DNA of 64,000 nt from Bacteroides sp. MSB163. GTDB taxonomy: Bacteria > Bacteroidota > Bacteroidia > Bacteroidales > Bacteroidaceae. A program made the translations under genes and the position numbers. This document shows, in pieces, positions 17,774 through 26,624 of this stretch. The notes under the pieces were generated by a model that saw only the letters and a list, made by a program, of their open reading frames with translations, was not told the DNA's origin and ran no database searches. The stretch covers positions 558,001 to 622,000 of the forward strand of contig NZ_CP143867.1 in assembly GCF_036416795.1 (NCBI RefSeq), read 5' to 3'. Position 1 is the stretch's first letter, and every line of letters begins with the position of its first letter.

Positions 17774-19102
17774 TTATTCAATCGGTATTCCTTTATAGAA
17801 GTCCAATATCTTTGTACGGAACAGATATTCATATTTGGCCTGCAGCTCATCAGACTGGGCTTTCATCAAATTCTGTTTCGCTTCGTTATACTCTACGGCA
17901 TTAGCTTTGCCATTATCATACTTCTCACTCATCAGCTTGAAAGATTCCATACTGGCATTGGCTGCCGTACTACTACTGGTATACTTGCTTTCGGAAGCCA
18001 GTGCAGTGTACCAGGCTTGCTGAATTTCCTTATAAAGCACTTTCTTGGTGTTGTCCAATTGCAAGGAGTAGTTCTCTTGCTGTAATCGTGCCGTACGTAC
18101 ACGGTTACGGGTAGCGAAGCGATTAAAGAGAGGAACACTCAGACTAAACCCTACATACTTACTGAAATTATCCCGCAACTGCTGACTGAAATTACGGTCA
18201 ATAGTAGAATAATATCTTGTTCCAAGACTACCACCAAGACTCAATTGGGGATAAAAATCACTCTGGGCAATACGAATGCTATGCTTGGCACCCGCCAAAC
18301 GATATTGCGCTGCCTTTACAGAAGCCTTATTCGTTAAAGCCGTTTGATAAACCTCATCCGGAGGAGTCAGAGGAATCAAATCCAGCGTTACAGCCGGAGC
18401 TGATAATGTAAATCCTTCCGGAGTTTCCAGTTCTATGAGCTGACTAAGATCCAATAGAGCAAGTTGGTAGTTGTTATCAGCCTGCACAGCACTCATCTCA
18501 TCCTGAGCCACACGGGCCTTGGCCTCAGCAACTTCCGCAGGAGACGCTTTGCCCAACTCTGCAAGGCGGGAAATGCGAGCAAACTGCTCTTTACTCAGTT
18601 TCACTTGCCCAAGAGCAACCGTATGCAACTCCTGATTAAACAGCACCTGTAAATAAGCAGAAGCTATATTAATGGAAATATCTTCTTTCGCCTTCTCCAA
18701 GTCGGCCATAGCCGCTTTAAGATTCAATTTAGCCAATGCGTATTGGTTGGGAATCTCCAACCCTGTAAATATAGGTATATTAGTCGATAAGGACATATCG
18801 GTACTATTGCTGCTCGTATTCACATAAACAGTAGAATAATCACCTGTATCTTTATCTTTTACGGCCGTCTGCGTACGTCCCCAGTTCCAACTTTGCCCTG
18901 CACTACCGTTCAGGTTCGGGAGTCGCGCCCATTTGGCAGTATTCACACTCACGGCACTTTGTTCCACTGTATTAGCACTCTGACGGATACTGATATTATG
19001 TTCTATAGCATAGTCGATGCATTGGCGTAATGTCCAGCCCTCCTGTGCCTGCACCGAGACAGCAAAGACAGCCATACATCCTATTATTAAGTTCTTCTTC
19101 AT
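17774..19102 (-). CDS. TolC-family outer-membrane efflux channel
   Basis: A 442-residue protein with a signal peptide ending VSVQAQ. The sequence has the long amphipathic helices and duplicated layout of TolC proteins (LRQCIDYAIEHNISIRQSAN near the N-terminus; repeated A/Q/L-rich coiled-coil stretches at 130-220 and 330-430). It is the last gene of an ATPase-permease-permease-adaptor-channel operon. It completes a MacAB-TolC-type tripartite pump that would export a lipopeptide, glycolipid, antibiotic or protein across both membranes. Confidence 0.87.
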   Translation of the reverse strand: MKKNLIIGCMAVFAVSVQAQEGWTLRQCIDYAIEHNISIRQSANTVEQSAVSVNTAKWARLPNLNGSAGQSWNWGRTQTAVKDKDTGDYSTVYVNTSSNSTDMSLSTNIPIFTGLEIPNQYALAKLNLKAAMADLEKAKEDISINIASAYLQVLFNQELHTVALGQVKLSKEQFARISRLAELGKASPAEVAEAKARVAQDEMSAVQADNNYQLALLDLSQLIELETPEGFTLSAPAVTLDLIPLTPPDEVYQTALTNKASVKAAQYRLAGAKHSIRIAQSDFYPQLSLGGSLGTRYYSTIDRNFSQQLRDNFSKYVGFSLSVPLFNRFATRNRVRTARLQQENYSLQLDNTKKVLYKEIQQAWYTALASESKYTSSSTAANASMESFKLMSEKYDNGKANAVEYNEAKQNLMKAQSDELQAKYEYLFRTKILDFYKGIPIE

Positions 19103-19144
19103 AATCTGTTATTATTGAATTATACAAGGTTACTTCACCGGCAT

Positions 19145-20245
19145 TTATTTATCCTTCTTCTCTGCACCGCGCACTTTGGCTTTGCCGTCCACACCGTCTT
19201 TGATAACAATCTTGATACCGTCACTCATACCTACTTTCACCTCTTTACGCTCGAACTTCTGGGCAGGCACACTATCCGTCATCACATATACAAATGTACT
19301 GTCTCCACTGAACTCAATAGTACTTTCAGGTAAAGTAAGCGCCTTTTGTGCACGTTCCAGTACAATTTCCGCATTAGCAGAATACCCCGAACGAATCATC
19401 ACCGTATCCGGCACCTGTATAGCTGCCTTTATCTCAAATTGATTGGCACCGTTTTCTTCTACCCCCTTCGGAGAGATATATTCCAATATAGCGTCAAATG
19501 AAAGATTCTGCAAAGCACCAATTGTCAACTTCACAGGCATACCTTCATGAACACGACCGACTTCCGTTTCATCAATTTTACCTCTGAAAATCAAATCATT
19601 CATATTGGCAACCGTAGCGATTGTCGTACCATCATTGAACGTGTTACTCATGATCACCGAGTTACCGGCTTTTACCGGTACATCCAGTATCAAACCATCA
19701 ATTGTGGAACGGATCAATGTACTTGAGAAAGAAGCACTGCTCTTTGTTATGCCTTCCTTCACAATTTCCAGGTTATCCTTAGCTGTCTGCAACTCTTCAC
19801 GCACCTGCTTTACACTGACCTCGGCTTTTTCATATTCTTCACGACTGATCAGCTTGTCTTCAAACAACTTCTCTATGCGGGCAAAGTCCGTTTCGCCCTG
19901 TTTCGCATTAAGTTCCGCCAGACGCACACGGCTCTCGGCAGAGTTCAGCGTACCCAGTTCGGGAATCACCTTCACCTTAGCGATCACTTCTCCCTTGCGT
20001 ATACTCTGTCCAGCTTCTTTATACAACTCGTCAATGATACCCGAAATCTGGGGCTTGATAAGAATCTCGTCTCTCGGTTCCACCTTTCCAGTTGCCACCG
20101 TTGTTTTTTCCAAGTCGGCCACTACCGGAGTTATCGTTTCATACACCGTAATCTTCGGCTTTGACTTCTGATACAGGAACACAAACGTAAAGATGAAAAT
20201 GGCAGCTACAACTACCAATAATGCGATTTTCAGATACTTTTTCAT
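19145..20245 (-). CDS. HlyD/MacA-type periplasmic adaptor protein
   Basis: A 366-residue protein with one N-terminal membrane segment (LLVVVAAIFIFTFVFLY, about 9-25). VATGKVEPRDEILIKPQISG and the later VPVKAGNSVIM form the split lipoyl domain, with a helical hairpin between (AESRVRLAELNAKQGETDFARIE...). Beta-barrel and membrane-proximal domains follow. It links the ABC permeases to the TolC-like channel encoded 42 bp downstream. Confidence 0.88.
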   Translation of the reverse strand: MKKYLKIALLVVVAAIFIFTFVFLYQKSKPKITVYETITPVVADLEKTTVATGKVEPRDEILIKPQISGIIDELYKEAGQSIRKGEVIAKVKVIPELGTLNSAESRVRLAELNAKQGETDFARIEKLFEDKLISREEYEKAEVSVKQVREELQTAKDNLEIVKEGITKSSASFSSTLIRSTIDGLILDVPVKAGNSVIMSNTFNDGTTIATVANMNDLIFRGKIDETEVGRVHEGMPVKLTIGALQNLSFDAILEYISPKGVEENGANQFEIKAAIQVPDTVMIRSGYSANAEIVLERAQKALTLPESTIEFSGDSTFVYVMTDSVPAQKFERKEVKVGMSDGIKIVIKDGVDGKAKVRGAEKKDK

Positions 20246-20325
20246 ACTATTATTATATTATTGTTTTTTTATTTCTGTTTTATATCACGCCCACACACTG
20301 CAAGCCTCTTTTAATTATTAATTAT

Positions 20326-21570
20326 TTATTCGTCCCTGATTGCCTCAATAGGTTTGATTGCCATAGCGCGATAAGCCGGAGCCAGACCAGCAAGTACTCC
20401 TAAAGCAATCAGCAATGCACATGTACCTATAGCCAGTCCGAATGAGACCTGATAATGAGTAGTTATATGCCCCGGATCATTAGCAGCCGCTTCCAACACT
20501 TGCAACACGAGCACGGCAAAAGAAATACCTGCCATACCAGCAATGGTCGTCAGCACCATACTCTCCGAAAGAATCTGCTGTAAAATGTCCCTCGGGCGTG
20601 CACCAATGGCACGGCGAATACCAATTTCCGTAGTACGTTCACGCACTGTCACCATCATAATATTCGATACTCCGATAGCTCCGGCAAACAAAGTTCCCAA
20701 ACCCACCATCCAAATCAGAATACGAGTCCCAGACATCAGATTATCCACCATAGAGAACATGGCTTCCGCATTCAGCATCATCACCGCCTGCTTATCATCC
20801 GGAGATATGTAATGAGCCGCCTTTACAATGCGTTCCACTTTGTCCTGAATATCCGTCACCTTAATACCCGGTTTCACAGTGAAACACACCACATGTATCC
20901 GGTTACCCAGATTATAGGCCTGCTTCATGGTAGTATAAGGCAAAGTAACAGCCTCCGAAGCTTGTCCCTGGATATTCATGTTACCCTCGGACGAGCACAT
21001 GCCGATAACCTGATAGTAAATGCCATCTACCCGGATATACTTTCCACAAGGATCCTCTCCCGGACGGAATAAACTTTCATACACACGCTTACCGATTACG
21101 CAAACTTTGCGTGCTTCCTTAATATCCACATCATTGATGAAGCGTCCATAAGCCATTTCCTGATGTTCTATATGCTCATACTCAGGATACAATCCCTTTA
21201 CACTACAATCATATTTCTTATCTCCGTGTATAGCCGTTCTTCCCCAATAAGCGATGGAAGGGGTGATGACATCTATTTCATCCACTCCATGACGCAAACG
21301 CTCTATATCAGAAAGTTCCAGGTCCCACCAGCGTCCTTTCCGGAAACCTTTATACGCTTCTCCCGTCTTCTGCGAAACCAGAAAAGCCGAGTTCGTGGCA
21401 AAGCCTTCAAACTGGGAACTCATAGCCTGCTGCATCCCCTGTCCGCCACCGATGAGTGCCACCAACATGAAGATACCCCAGAATACACCGAATGCCGTCA
21501 GCAAACTTCGCGTCTTGTTTCTTGTAATCGTGATGAGGATTTCCTCACAAGAGTCTATATCTATTCTCAT
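20326..21570 (-). CDS. MacB-type ABC transporter permease (second of two)
   Basis: A 414-residue permease: N-terminal membrane helix (LTAFGVFWGIFMLVALIGG), a large periplasmic MacB core domain (about 50-280), then three helices in an FtsX domain, with the coupling region VRERTTEIGIRRAIGA typical of the family and a C-terminal PIEAIRDE. It has no ATPase domain; the ATPase is the first gene of the operon. It would pair with the similar permease encoded 27 bp upstream as a heterodimer in the inner membrane, driving export to the adaptor and TolC. Confidence 0.88.
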   Translation of the reverse strand: MRIDIDSCEEILITITRNKTRSLLTAFGVFWGIFMLVALIGGGQGMQQAMSSQFEGFATNSAFLVSQKTGEAYKGFRKGRWWDLELSDIERLRHGVDEIDVITPSIAYWGRTAIHGDKKYDCSVKGLYPEYEHIEHQEMAYGRFINDVDIKEARKVCVIGKRVYESLFRPGEDPCGKYIRVDGIYYQVIGMCSSEGNMNIQGQASEAVTLPYTTMKQAYNLGNRIHVVCFTVKPGIKVTDIQDKVERIVKAAHYISPDDKQAVMMLNAEAMFSMVDNLMSGTRILIWMVGLGTLFAGAIGVSNIMMVTVRERTTEIGIRRAIGARPRDILQQILSESMVLTTIAGMAGISFAVLVLQVLEAAANDPGHITTHYQVSFGLAIGTCALLIALGVLAGLAPAYRAMAIKPIEAIRDE

Positions 21571-21597
21571 AATTTCTATTTACGATTTACGTTCGAC

Positions 21598-22857
21598 TTA
21601 ATCCGCTCTCAATGCTTCTATCGGACTGATACTCACCGCTTTTTTTGCAGGAAAGAATCCTGCCAACGTGCCTGCGATAATCAAGGTAAGCGTAGCCTGA
21701 ATGGCAATCCCCAAATCTACGGTCGGATTCGAGAACATGGTTTGCTGGAACATACCCGCATCCATAGTCTGGTTGCCGAAGGCTGAATTCATCCACTCCG
21801 TGACGGCAATACCGGCCACCATACCTATGTATCCGAACAAAGTAGTAATAGTGACACTCTCCACAATAATCAGCCAGAGAATAGACAATGGCTTCGCTCC
21901 AAGTGCCTTGCGGATGCCAAACTCGCGAGTACGTTCTTTCACCGTAATCAACATGATGTTCGAAACCCCGACTATTCCGCTCAACAATGTGAAAATACCA
22001 ATCACCCAGATAGCTGTGCGAAGCATTCCCATTGCATTTTGTGTCCGCATATAATCAGTGAAACGGTTCCAAATCCAAATAGCACTGTTATCCTGAGGAT
22101 CAAAACGACGGTTGGCGCCGATCACCTTGCGATAATTAGCCTCAAAAAGCTCATTACTCTCTATTGTTTCCAGATTCTTAGTAGTGAAAATGATATTATT
22201 CAGCTGTTCGCCTTTATTATAGATAGTCTGTAAAGTGGAAAACGGGATGTAAGCCTCACTGGCTTCACGATCTCCCTGGTCATTATAAATACCTACCACC
22301 TGATATGCTACACCACTTGCATTGACAAACTGCCCGATAGGCTCGGTATGAGTTTTGTCGAATAGAATTTCAGCAGTCTTCTTATGTATAACTATAACCT
22401 TCCGGCGTTCTTTCAAGTCATTCTGATTAATAAAACGCCCGTCCGCAGTTTTCACAGTTTCCACCTCCGTATAGTTAGGATGCACTCCCATCAGGGAGAT
22501 ATTTACATATTCCTGCCCGAAACTTACGTTTACATTGCTCTGCCGCACAGTAGCGCCGGCACTAATTACATAATCAGGGAAATACTTTTCAGTAGCTTCC
22601 AGGTCATTGTTCTCCAGACGAACGCGGCGTCCTTCTTTCAACCCTGCATAAGGCTTGGAAGTCCATCCCGGGAAAATGCGGATAGAGTTCAATGCACGTT
22701 CTGAGGACGACTGGTCGAAAGCATGGATGATACCGTTTCCGGCACCCAGCAGCACTATCAGCATAAAGATGCCCCATGCCACGGCAAACCCTGTGAGGAA
22801 TGTACGCAACTTATTCCGCTTGATGGTTCCGTATATTTCTTGCCAAATATCAAACAT
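21598..22857 (-). CDS. MacB-type ABC transporter permease (first of two)
   Basis: A 419-residue paralogue of the following permease with the same layout: helix 1 (FLTGFAVAWGIFMLIVLLGAG), MacB periplasmic core, three C-terminal helices with VKERTREFGIRKALGAKP, and the ending SPIEALRAD. It begins 34 bp after the ATPase gene. Two different permeases suggest a heterodimeric mechanotransmission exporter rather than a single MacB homodimer. Confidence 0.88.
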   Translation of the reverse strand: MFDIWQEIYGTIKRNKLRTFLTGFAVAWGIFMLIVLLGAGNGIIHAFDQSSSERALNSIRIFPGWTSKPYAGLKEGRRVRLENNDLEATEKYFPDYVISAGATVRQSNVNVSFGQEYVNISLMGVHPNYTEVETVKTADGRFINQNDLKERRKVIVIHKKTAEILFDKTHTEPIGQFVNASGVAYQVVGIYNDQGDREASEAYIPFSTLQTIYNKGEQLNNIIFTTKNLETIESNELFEANYRKVIGANRRFDPQDNSAIWIWNRFTDYMRTQNAMGMLRTAIWVIGIFTLLSGIVGVSNIMLITVKERTREFGIRKALGAKPLSILWLIIVESVTITTLFGYIGMVAGIAVTEWMNSAFGNQTMDAGMFQQTMFSNPTVDLGIAIQATLTLIIAGTLAGFFPAKKAVSISPIEALRAD

Positions 22858-22891
22858 AGTTGGATTAATTAAAAAATTAAGGATTCTTCCA

Positions 22892-23608
22892 TTATTTCAT
22901 GATTCCGTCTTTTCCAAACGGAGAAGCGTCATGATTCAGATTTTCTTCAATGCTGCCGATAATACCATCCTTGATATGAATAATCTTATCCGTTTGATTA
23001 GCTACACCACTTTCATGGGTAACCACAACAATCGTCATACCTGTCCTGTGCAAATCTTTAAGGATCTGCATAACTTCCACAGAAGTCTTACTATCAAGAG
23101 CGCCGGTCGGCTCATCAGCCAAGATAATCTGAGGCTGCGTTATAAGAGCACGGGCAATGGCAACACGCTGTTTCTGTCCGCCGGACATTTCATTCGGCAT
23201 GTGATGCGCCCAGTCCTTCAATCCCAGGCGGTCCAGATATTCCAGCGCCAGGGCATTGCGCTTGCGGCGACTCACTCCCTGATAGAAAAGCGGAAGCGCC
23301 ACATTCTCTACTGCATCTTTAAAGGAAATCAAGTTAAACGACTGGAAGATGAATCCAATCATACGGTTCCGATATTCAGCCGCTTTAGTCTCACTGAGAT
23401 TTTTGATCAGCGTGCCGTTCAGATAATACTCACCGGTATCATAGTTATCCAAAATACCCAATATATTAAGTAAGGTGGATTTACCGGAACCCGAAGCTCC
23501 CATGATGGAAACAAACTCCCCCCGCTTGATATCGAGGTTGATGCCTTTGAGCACATGTAGGGGTGCTCCATTGTTGTAGGTCTTGTTAATGTCTTTTAGT
23601 TGTATCAC
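22892..23608 (-). CDS. ABC transporter ATP-binding protein (MacB/LolD type)
   Basis: A 238-residue ATPase with Walker A GASGSGKST (37-45), the signature MSGGQKQRVAIARAL, Walker B IILADEPTGALD and the switch His in VVVTHE. These are the hallmarks of the LolD/MacB subfamily. It heads the five-gene export operon and would power the two MacB-type permeases from the cytoplasmic face. Confidence 0.92.
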   Translation of the reverse strand: MIQLKDINKTYNNGAPLHVLKGINLDIKRGEFVSIMGASGSGKSTLLNILGILDNYDTGEYYLNGTLIKNLSETKAAEYRNRMIGFIFQSFNLISFKDAVENVALPLFYQGVSRRKRNALALEYLDRLGLKDWAHHMPNEMSGGQKQRVAIARALITQPQIILADEPTGALDSKTSVEVMQILKDLHRTGMTIVVVTHESGVANQTDKIIHIKDGIIGSIEENLNHDASPFGKDGIMK

Positions 23609-23786
23609 GTATACCTCTGTTTTAGTCTGTTTTCTTATTAATTTTCACTATTAGACGCAGCTATGTTACGAAAAGTTGCAAATAGGGTGAACTTTTTTTC
23701 AAAAAGATTTTGAAGTGTCGTTTTTCTTTGTGTAATTTGTAACCATAATACTAATTAACTAACCCTTTAAACAAAACATTAATATC

Positions 23787-24767
23787 ATGAATTCAAGCAT
23801 GGAAAAACCCTACGTAGTAGGTATTGACATAGGCGGAACAAACACCGTCTTTGGTATTGTGGATGCACGCGGAACTATTATTGCAAGCGGTTCCATCAAA
23901 ACCGGCGCTCACGATCAGGCAGATGATTATGTAGACGCAGTCTGCAAGAATCTGTTGCCTTTGATTATCGCTAATGGCGGTGTAGATAAAATCAAAGGTA
24001 TCGGTATCGGTGCTCCCAATGGTAACTACTACAGCGGTACTATCGAATTTGCCCCCAACTTGCCCTGGAAAGGTGTAATACCTTTGGCAGCCATGTTCGA
24101 GGAGCGTCTGGGTATACCTACTGCATTGACTAACGACGCTAACGCCGCAGCTATCGGTGAAATGACTTATGGTGCTGCACGTGGTATGAAAGATTTTATC
24201 ATGATTACTCTGGGTACAGGTGTAGGTAGCGGTATCGTTATCAATGGTCAGATGGTTTATGGCCACGACGGTTTTGCCGGAGAATTGGGTCACGTTATCA
24301 TACGCCGCGAAAATGGTCGTCTTTGCGGATGCGGACGTCACGGCTGTCTGGAAACTTACTGCTCGGCTACCGGTGTAGCACGTACAGCCCGCGAATTCCT
24401 GACTGCACGTACCGAACCAAGTTTGCTTCGCTCTATCCCTGCTGAGAATATCACTTCTAAGGACGTATACGATGCAGCGGTTCAAGGTGACAAGCTGGCA
24501 CAAGATATTTTCGACTTCACAGGCAACATTCTGGGTGAAGCTATTGCTGATGCTATCGCTTTCTCAAGCCCCGAAGCTATTATCCTATTTGGTGGATTGG
24601 CCAAATCCGGAGATTATATCTTCAAACCTATCCAGAAAGCTATCGATGACAATGTGCTGAATATCTATAAAGGTAAAGCCAAATTGTTGATGTCTGAGTT
24701 GAAGAACTCTGATGCAGCTGTTTTAGGTGCCAGTGCACTGGGCTGGGAACTGAGAGACCTGAAATAA
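23787..24767 (+). CDS. ROK-family sugar kinase, probably glucokinase
   Basis: A 326-residue cytoplasmic protein. VGIDIGGTNTVFG (Asp14) is the phosphate loop, TNDANAAA and the GELGHVI-type ROK segment with the His of the substrate/zinc site follow, then the zinc-binding CGCGRHGCLE. It would phosphorylate glucose or a related hexose with ATP. Two starts 12 bp apart are possible (23787 or 23799). It is transcribed alone, divergent from the efflux operon, with its own terminator. No DNA-binding domain is present, so it is an enzyme, not a ROK repressor. Confidence 0.88.
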   Translation: MNSSMEKPYVVGIDIGGTNTVFGIVDARGTIIASGSIKTGAHDQADDYVDAVCKNLLPLIIANGGVDKIKGIGIGAPNGNYYSGTIEFAPNLPWKGVIPLAAMFEERLGIPTALTNDANAAAIGEMTYGAARGMKDFIMITLGTGVGSGIVINGQMVYGHDGFAGELGHVIIRRENGRLCGCGRHGCLETYCSATGVARTAREFLTARTEPSLLRSIPAENITSKDVYDAAVQGDKLAQDIFDFTGNILGEAIADAIAFSSPEAIILFGGLAKSGDYIFKPIQKAIDDNVLNIYKGKAKLLMSELKNSDAAVLGASALGWELRDLK

Positions 24768-24792
24768 AAAAGTCCATCATAATTTTAAGTGA

Positions 24793-24835
24793 AATCCTCC
24801 TTTTACCGGTAAAACGGGGAAGGGGGATTTTTTAT
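24793..24835 (+). terminator. Rho-independent terminator after the ROK kinase
   Basis: AATCCTCC (24793-24800) pairs with GGGGGATT (24822-24829), with an inner TTTTACCGGTAAAA dyad, followed by TTTTTATTT. Confidence 0.8.
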
Positions 24836-25258
24836 TTCAAAAATATATTTTGAATGAGCAACTGACGTACGCTCCTAAAATACCAAAACCATATCGCACT
24901 TTTGCAATTCCAATTCCAGTGCCTGCCCAAATATAGCAGATACCTGCTCTCTCCAGTGCTTAGCTTTATTTTGATATAAAAAAAGTAACAATAAAGAATT
25001 ATCCGTCAGTAACAAGCATGAATTAATCATCATACAACTACTGATATAGACTATACCCGAGACGCACTTGCTCCGTATCTTCTCCACTCACAGGTACCTC
25101 TGACCGAAGAAAGTACGGCCTTGATACGGAGCAAGTGCATTCCGGGTGTAACGGAGACAGGTCATAATACAATGGAGAAGATCAAAGAATTAACTACGCA
25201 AAATGACGCAAATGAACGCAAAAATCACAGAAAGCAGGTTGAAGAGATTTATTTTCCA
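24836..25258. other. Intergenic stretch without a recognisable gene
   Basis: No reading frame here has a recognisable start context or family. The only structure I see is the 16-bp inverted repeat at 25064-25138 and an AAAATGACGCAAATGAACGC direct repeat of ACGCAAA (about 25196-25222) just before the promoter of the DUF6266 gene. Confidence 0.5.
25064..25138. repeat. Perfect 16-bp inverted repeat upstream of the DUF6266 gene
   Basis: GCACTTGCTCCGTATC (25064-25079) and GATACGGAGCAAGTGC (25123-25138) are perfect complements separated by 43 bp. The stem has no T run after it, so it does not look like a terminator. It could be a palindromic repeat family member or the remains of a mobile element end. 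Confidence 0.7.
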
Positions 25259-25266
25259 TAGATTTG
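25259..25266 (+). promoter_or_regulatory. -7 box of the DUF6266 gene
   Basis: TAGATTTG matches TAnnTTTG, 37 bp upstream of the ATG; a GTTG at 25238-25241 lies near the -33 distance (17 bp). Confidence 0.5.
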
Positions 25267-25303
25267 CACAGTAACAGAAACAAGTAATTAAAAACACAAT
25301 ATC

Positions 25304-26131
25304 ATGGGAATTATCAACCAGGGCATTCTCGGAGGCTTCTCCGGTAAAGTGGGACCGATAGTAGGATTCCACTGGAAATCAAACTACTATATACGCGCAC
25401 GGGCTGCCAAAGTCAGCAATCCGCGTACACCGAAGCAACAGGAGCAACGCGGCAAATTTGCCACGGCATTCAGTTTTCTGAAAGCTATAAAACCTTTCAT
25501 ACGTATTGGTTACAAGGAATTTACACAAGATAAATCCGCCTTCAACGCCGCTATGTCCTATACTCTGAAAAGAGCCGTGACTGGCAGTGTAAAAGAGATC
25601 AGGATTGACTTTGACCGGGCATTGGTTTCTATGGGAACTCTAATGCCGATATTTGAAGGTACAGCTACGCAAAACGGAAATAAGATGCACTTCAACTGGC
25701 AGGACAATAGCGGTATGGGGAATGCAGAAGATACAGACATTGCTATGTTACTGGTATACAACAAAGACAAAGAGACAGCCGTTTACAATACAGAAGCCGC
25801 TTTACGCTCTGACTGTCATGCCTGGCTACAGCTTCCGGAAGAGTGGCAGGACGATGAGCTGATAGCCTATCTTAGTTTTTGCAGTACCGATGGAAATACT
25901 ATAGCCAATAGTATTCGCCTGTCGGTTTCTATAGTTAAATCAACCAAGACTGAAATAGAAACACAAGCAAACTCCAGTTCCGAAAAGCATACTTGTTCTC
26001 CTTCAGCTCCTTATATACAGCAAGCTAACCGATTGCAATTCACAATCAATCAAGAGTTATTTTATAGAAATAAAAAAGGGAAACCAACGAATCGGTCCCC
26101 CTTTTTTATCTCGAAATTAGAGTATGGCTGA
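25304..26131 (+). CDS. DUF6266 family protein
   Basis: A 275-residue protein. The N-terminus MGIINQGILGGFSGKVGPIV followed by NPRTPKQQEQRGKF and the YKEFTQDKSAFNAAMSYTLK region are typical of DUF6266 proteins of Bacteroidetes, whose function is unknown to me. No signal peptide. The last about 70 residues (from SIVKSTK onward) are low in pattern, and the coding frame runs straight through a strong hairpin with flanking A and T runs (26072-26107). The natural C-terminus may therefore once have been shorter, and a stop may have been lost. Its stop abuts the stop of the convergent rplS. Confidence 0.75.
   Translation: MGIINQGILGGFSGKVGPIVGFHWKSNYYIRARAAKVSNPRTPKQQEQRGKFATAFSFLKAIKPFIRIGYKEFTQDKSAFNAAMSYTLKRAVTGSVKEIRIDFDRALVSMGTLMPIFEGTATQNGNKMHFNWQDNSGMGNAEDTDIAMLLVYNKDKETAVYNTEAALRSDCHAWLQLPEEWQDDELIAYLSFCSTDGNTIANSIRLSVSIVKSTKTEIETQANSSSEKHTCSPSAPYIQQANRLQFTINQELFYRNKKGKPTNRSPFFISKLEYG
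26072..26107. terminator. Bidirectional terminator inside the end of the DUF6266 frame
   Basis: AAAAAAGGG...ACC (26072-26085) pairs with GGT...CCCTTTTTT (26094-26107), loop about 8 nt. On the minus strand it follows the rplS stop by about 25 bp and is the natural terminator for rplS; on the plus strand it lies inside the DUF6266 coding frame. Confidence 0.75.
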
Positions 26132-26485
26132 TTAACCATTAACTCTTTTTTCTTTAATTCTTGCTTTCTTACCGGTAAGAGCACGCAGATAGTACAATTT
26201 AGCGCGACGAACCTTACCTACCTTGTTCACTTCGATACTGTCGATAGCCGGTGATTCGATTGGGAAAATACGTTCTACACCTACGGTACCAGACATTTTG
26301 CGTACAGTGAAACGCTTTTTGTCTCCATGACCGGAAATCTTGATAACAACACCACGATACAGCTGTACACGTTCTTTGTTACCTTCGATGATACGATATG
26401 CTACTGTAACAGTGTCACCTGCTTTGAAGCTCGGGTGTTGTTTACCGGTAGCAAATGCTTCTTCTGCAATTTTAATTAAATCCAT
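26132..26485 (-). CDS. rplS: 50S ribosomal protein L19
   Basis: A 117-residue protein with the L19 pattern: [49 protein letters not shown] and [20 protein letters not shown]. It sits at the 30S-50S interface. It is monocistronic here, with a promoter at 26574-26605, about 80 nt of leader and a terminator just downstream. In many other bacteria it follows trmD; that linkage is absent here. Confidence 0.97.
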   Translation of the reverse strand: MDLIKIAEEAFATGKQHPSFKAGDTVTVAYRIIEGNKERVQLYRGVVIKISGHGDKKRFTVRKMSGTVGVERIFPIESPAIDSIEVNKVGKVRRAKLYYLRALTGKKARIKEKRVNG

Positions 26486-26573
26486 TGTTATTATTCTTAA
26501 ATTGTTTGATCGTTACAACGCAACATACCAGGCTTCTCTCGTAGGTCCTGACAGCGATTGCGCGAAAGCGGTG

Positions 26574-26605
26574 CAAAGGAACGAATTATTCGGCAGATAC
26601 ACAAA
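26574..26605 (-). promoter_or_regulatory. rplS promoter
   Basis: On the minus strand: TTTG (26602-26605), 20 nt, then TTCCTTTG (26574-26581), one base from the Bacteroides -7 consensus TAnnTTTG. The expected start of transcription is near 26567, giving an 80-nt leader before the rplS ATG. Confidence 0.65.
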
Positions 26606-26624
26606 TAATTCGCTCGTTTTTTGC

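Noticed and set aside
24875..25087. Small minus-strand frame in the gap before the DUF6266 gene
   Set aside because: No promoter, start context or family; the composition looks non-coding.
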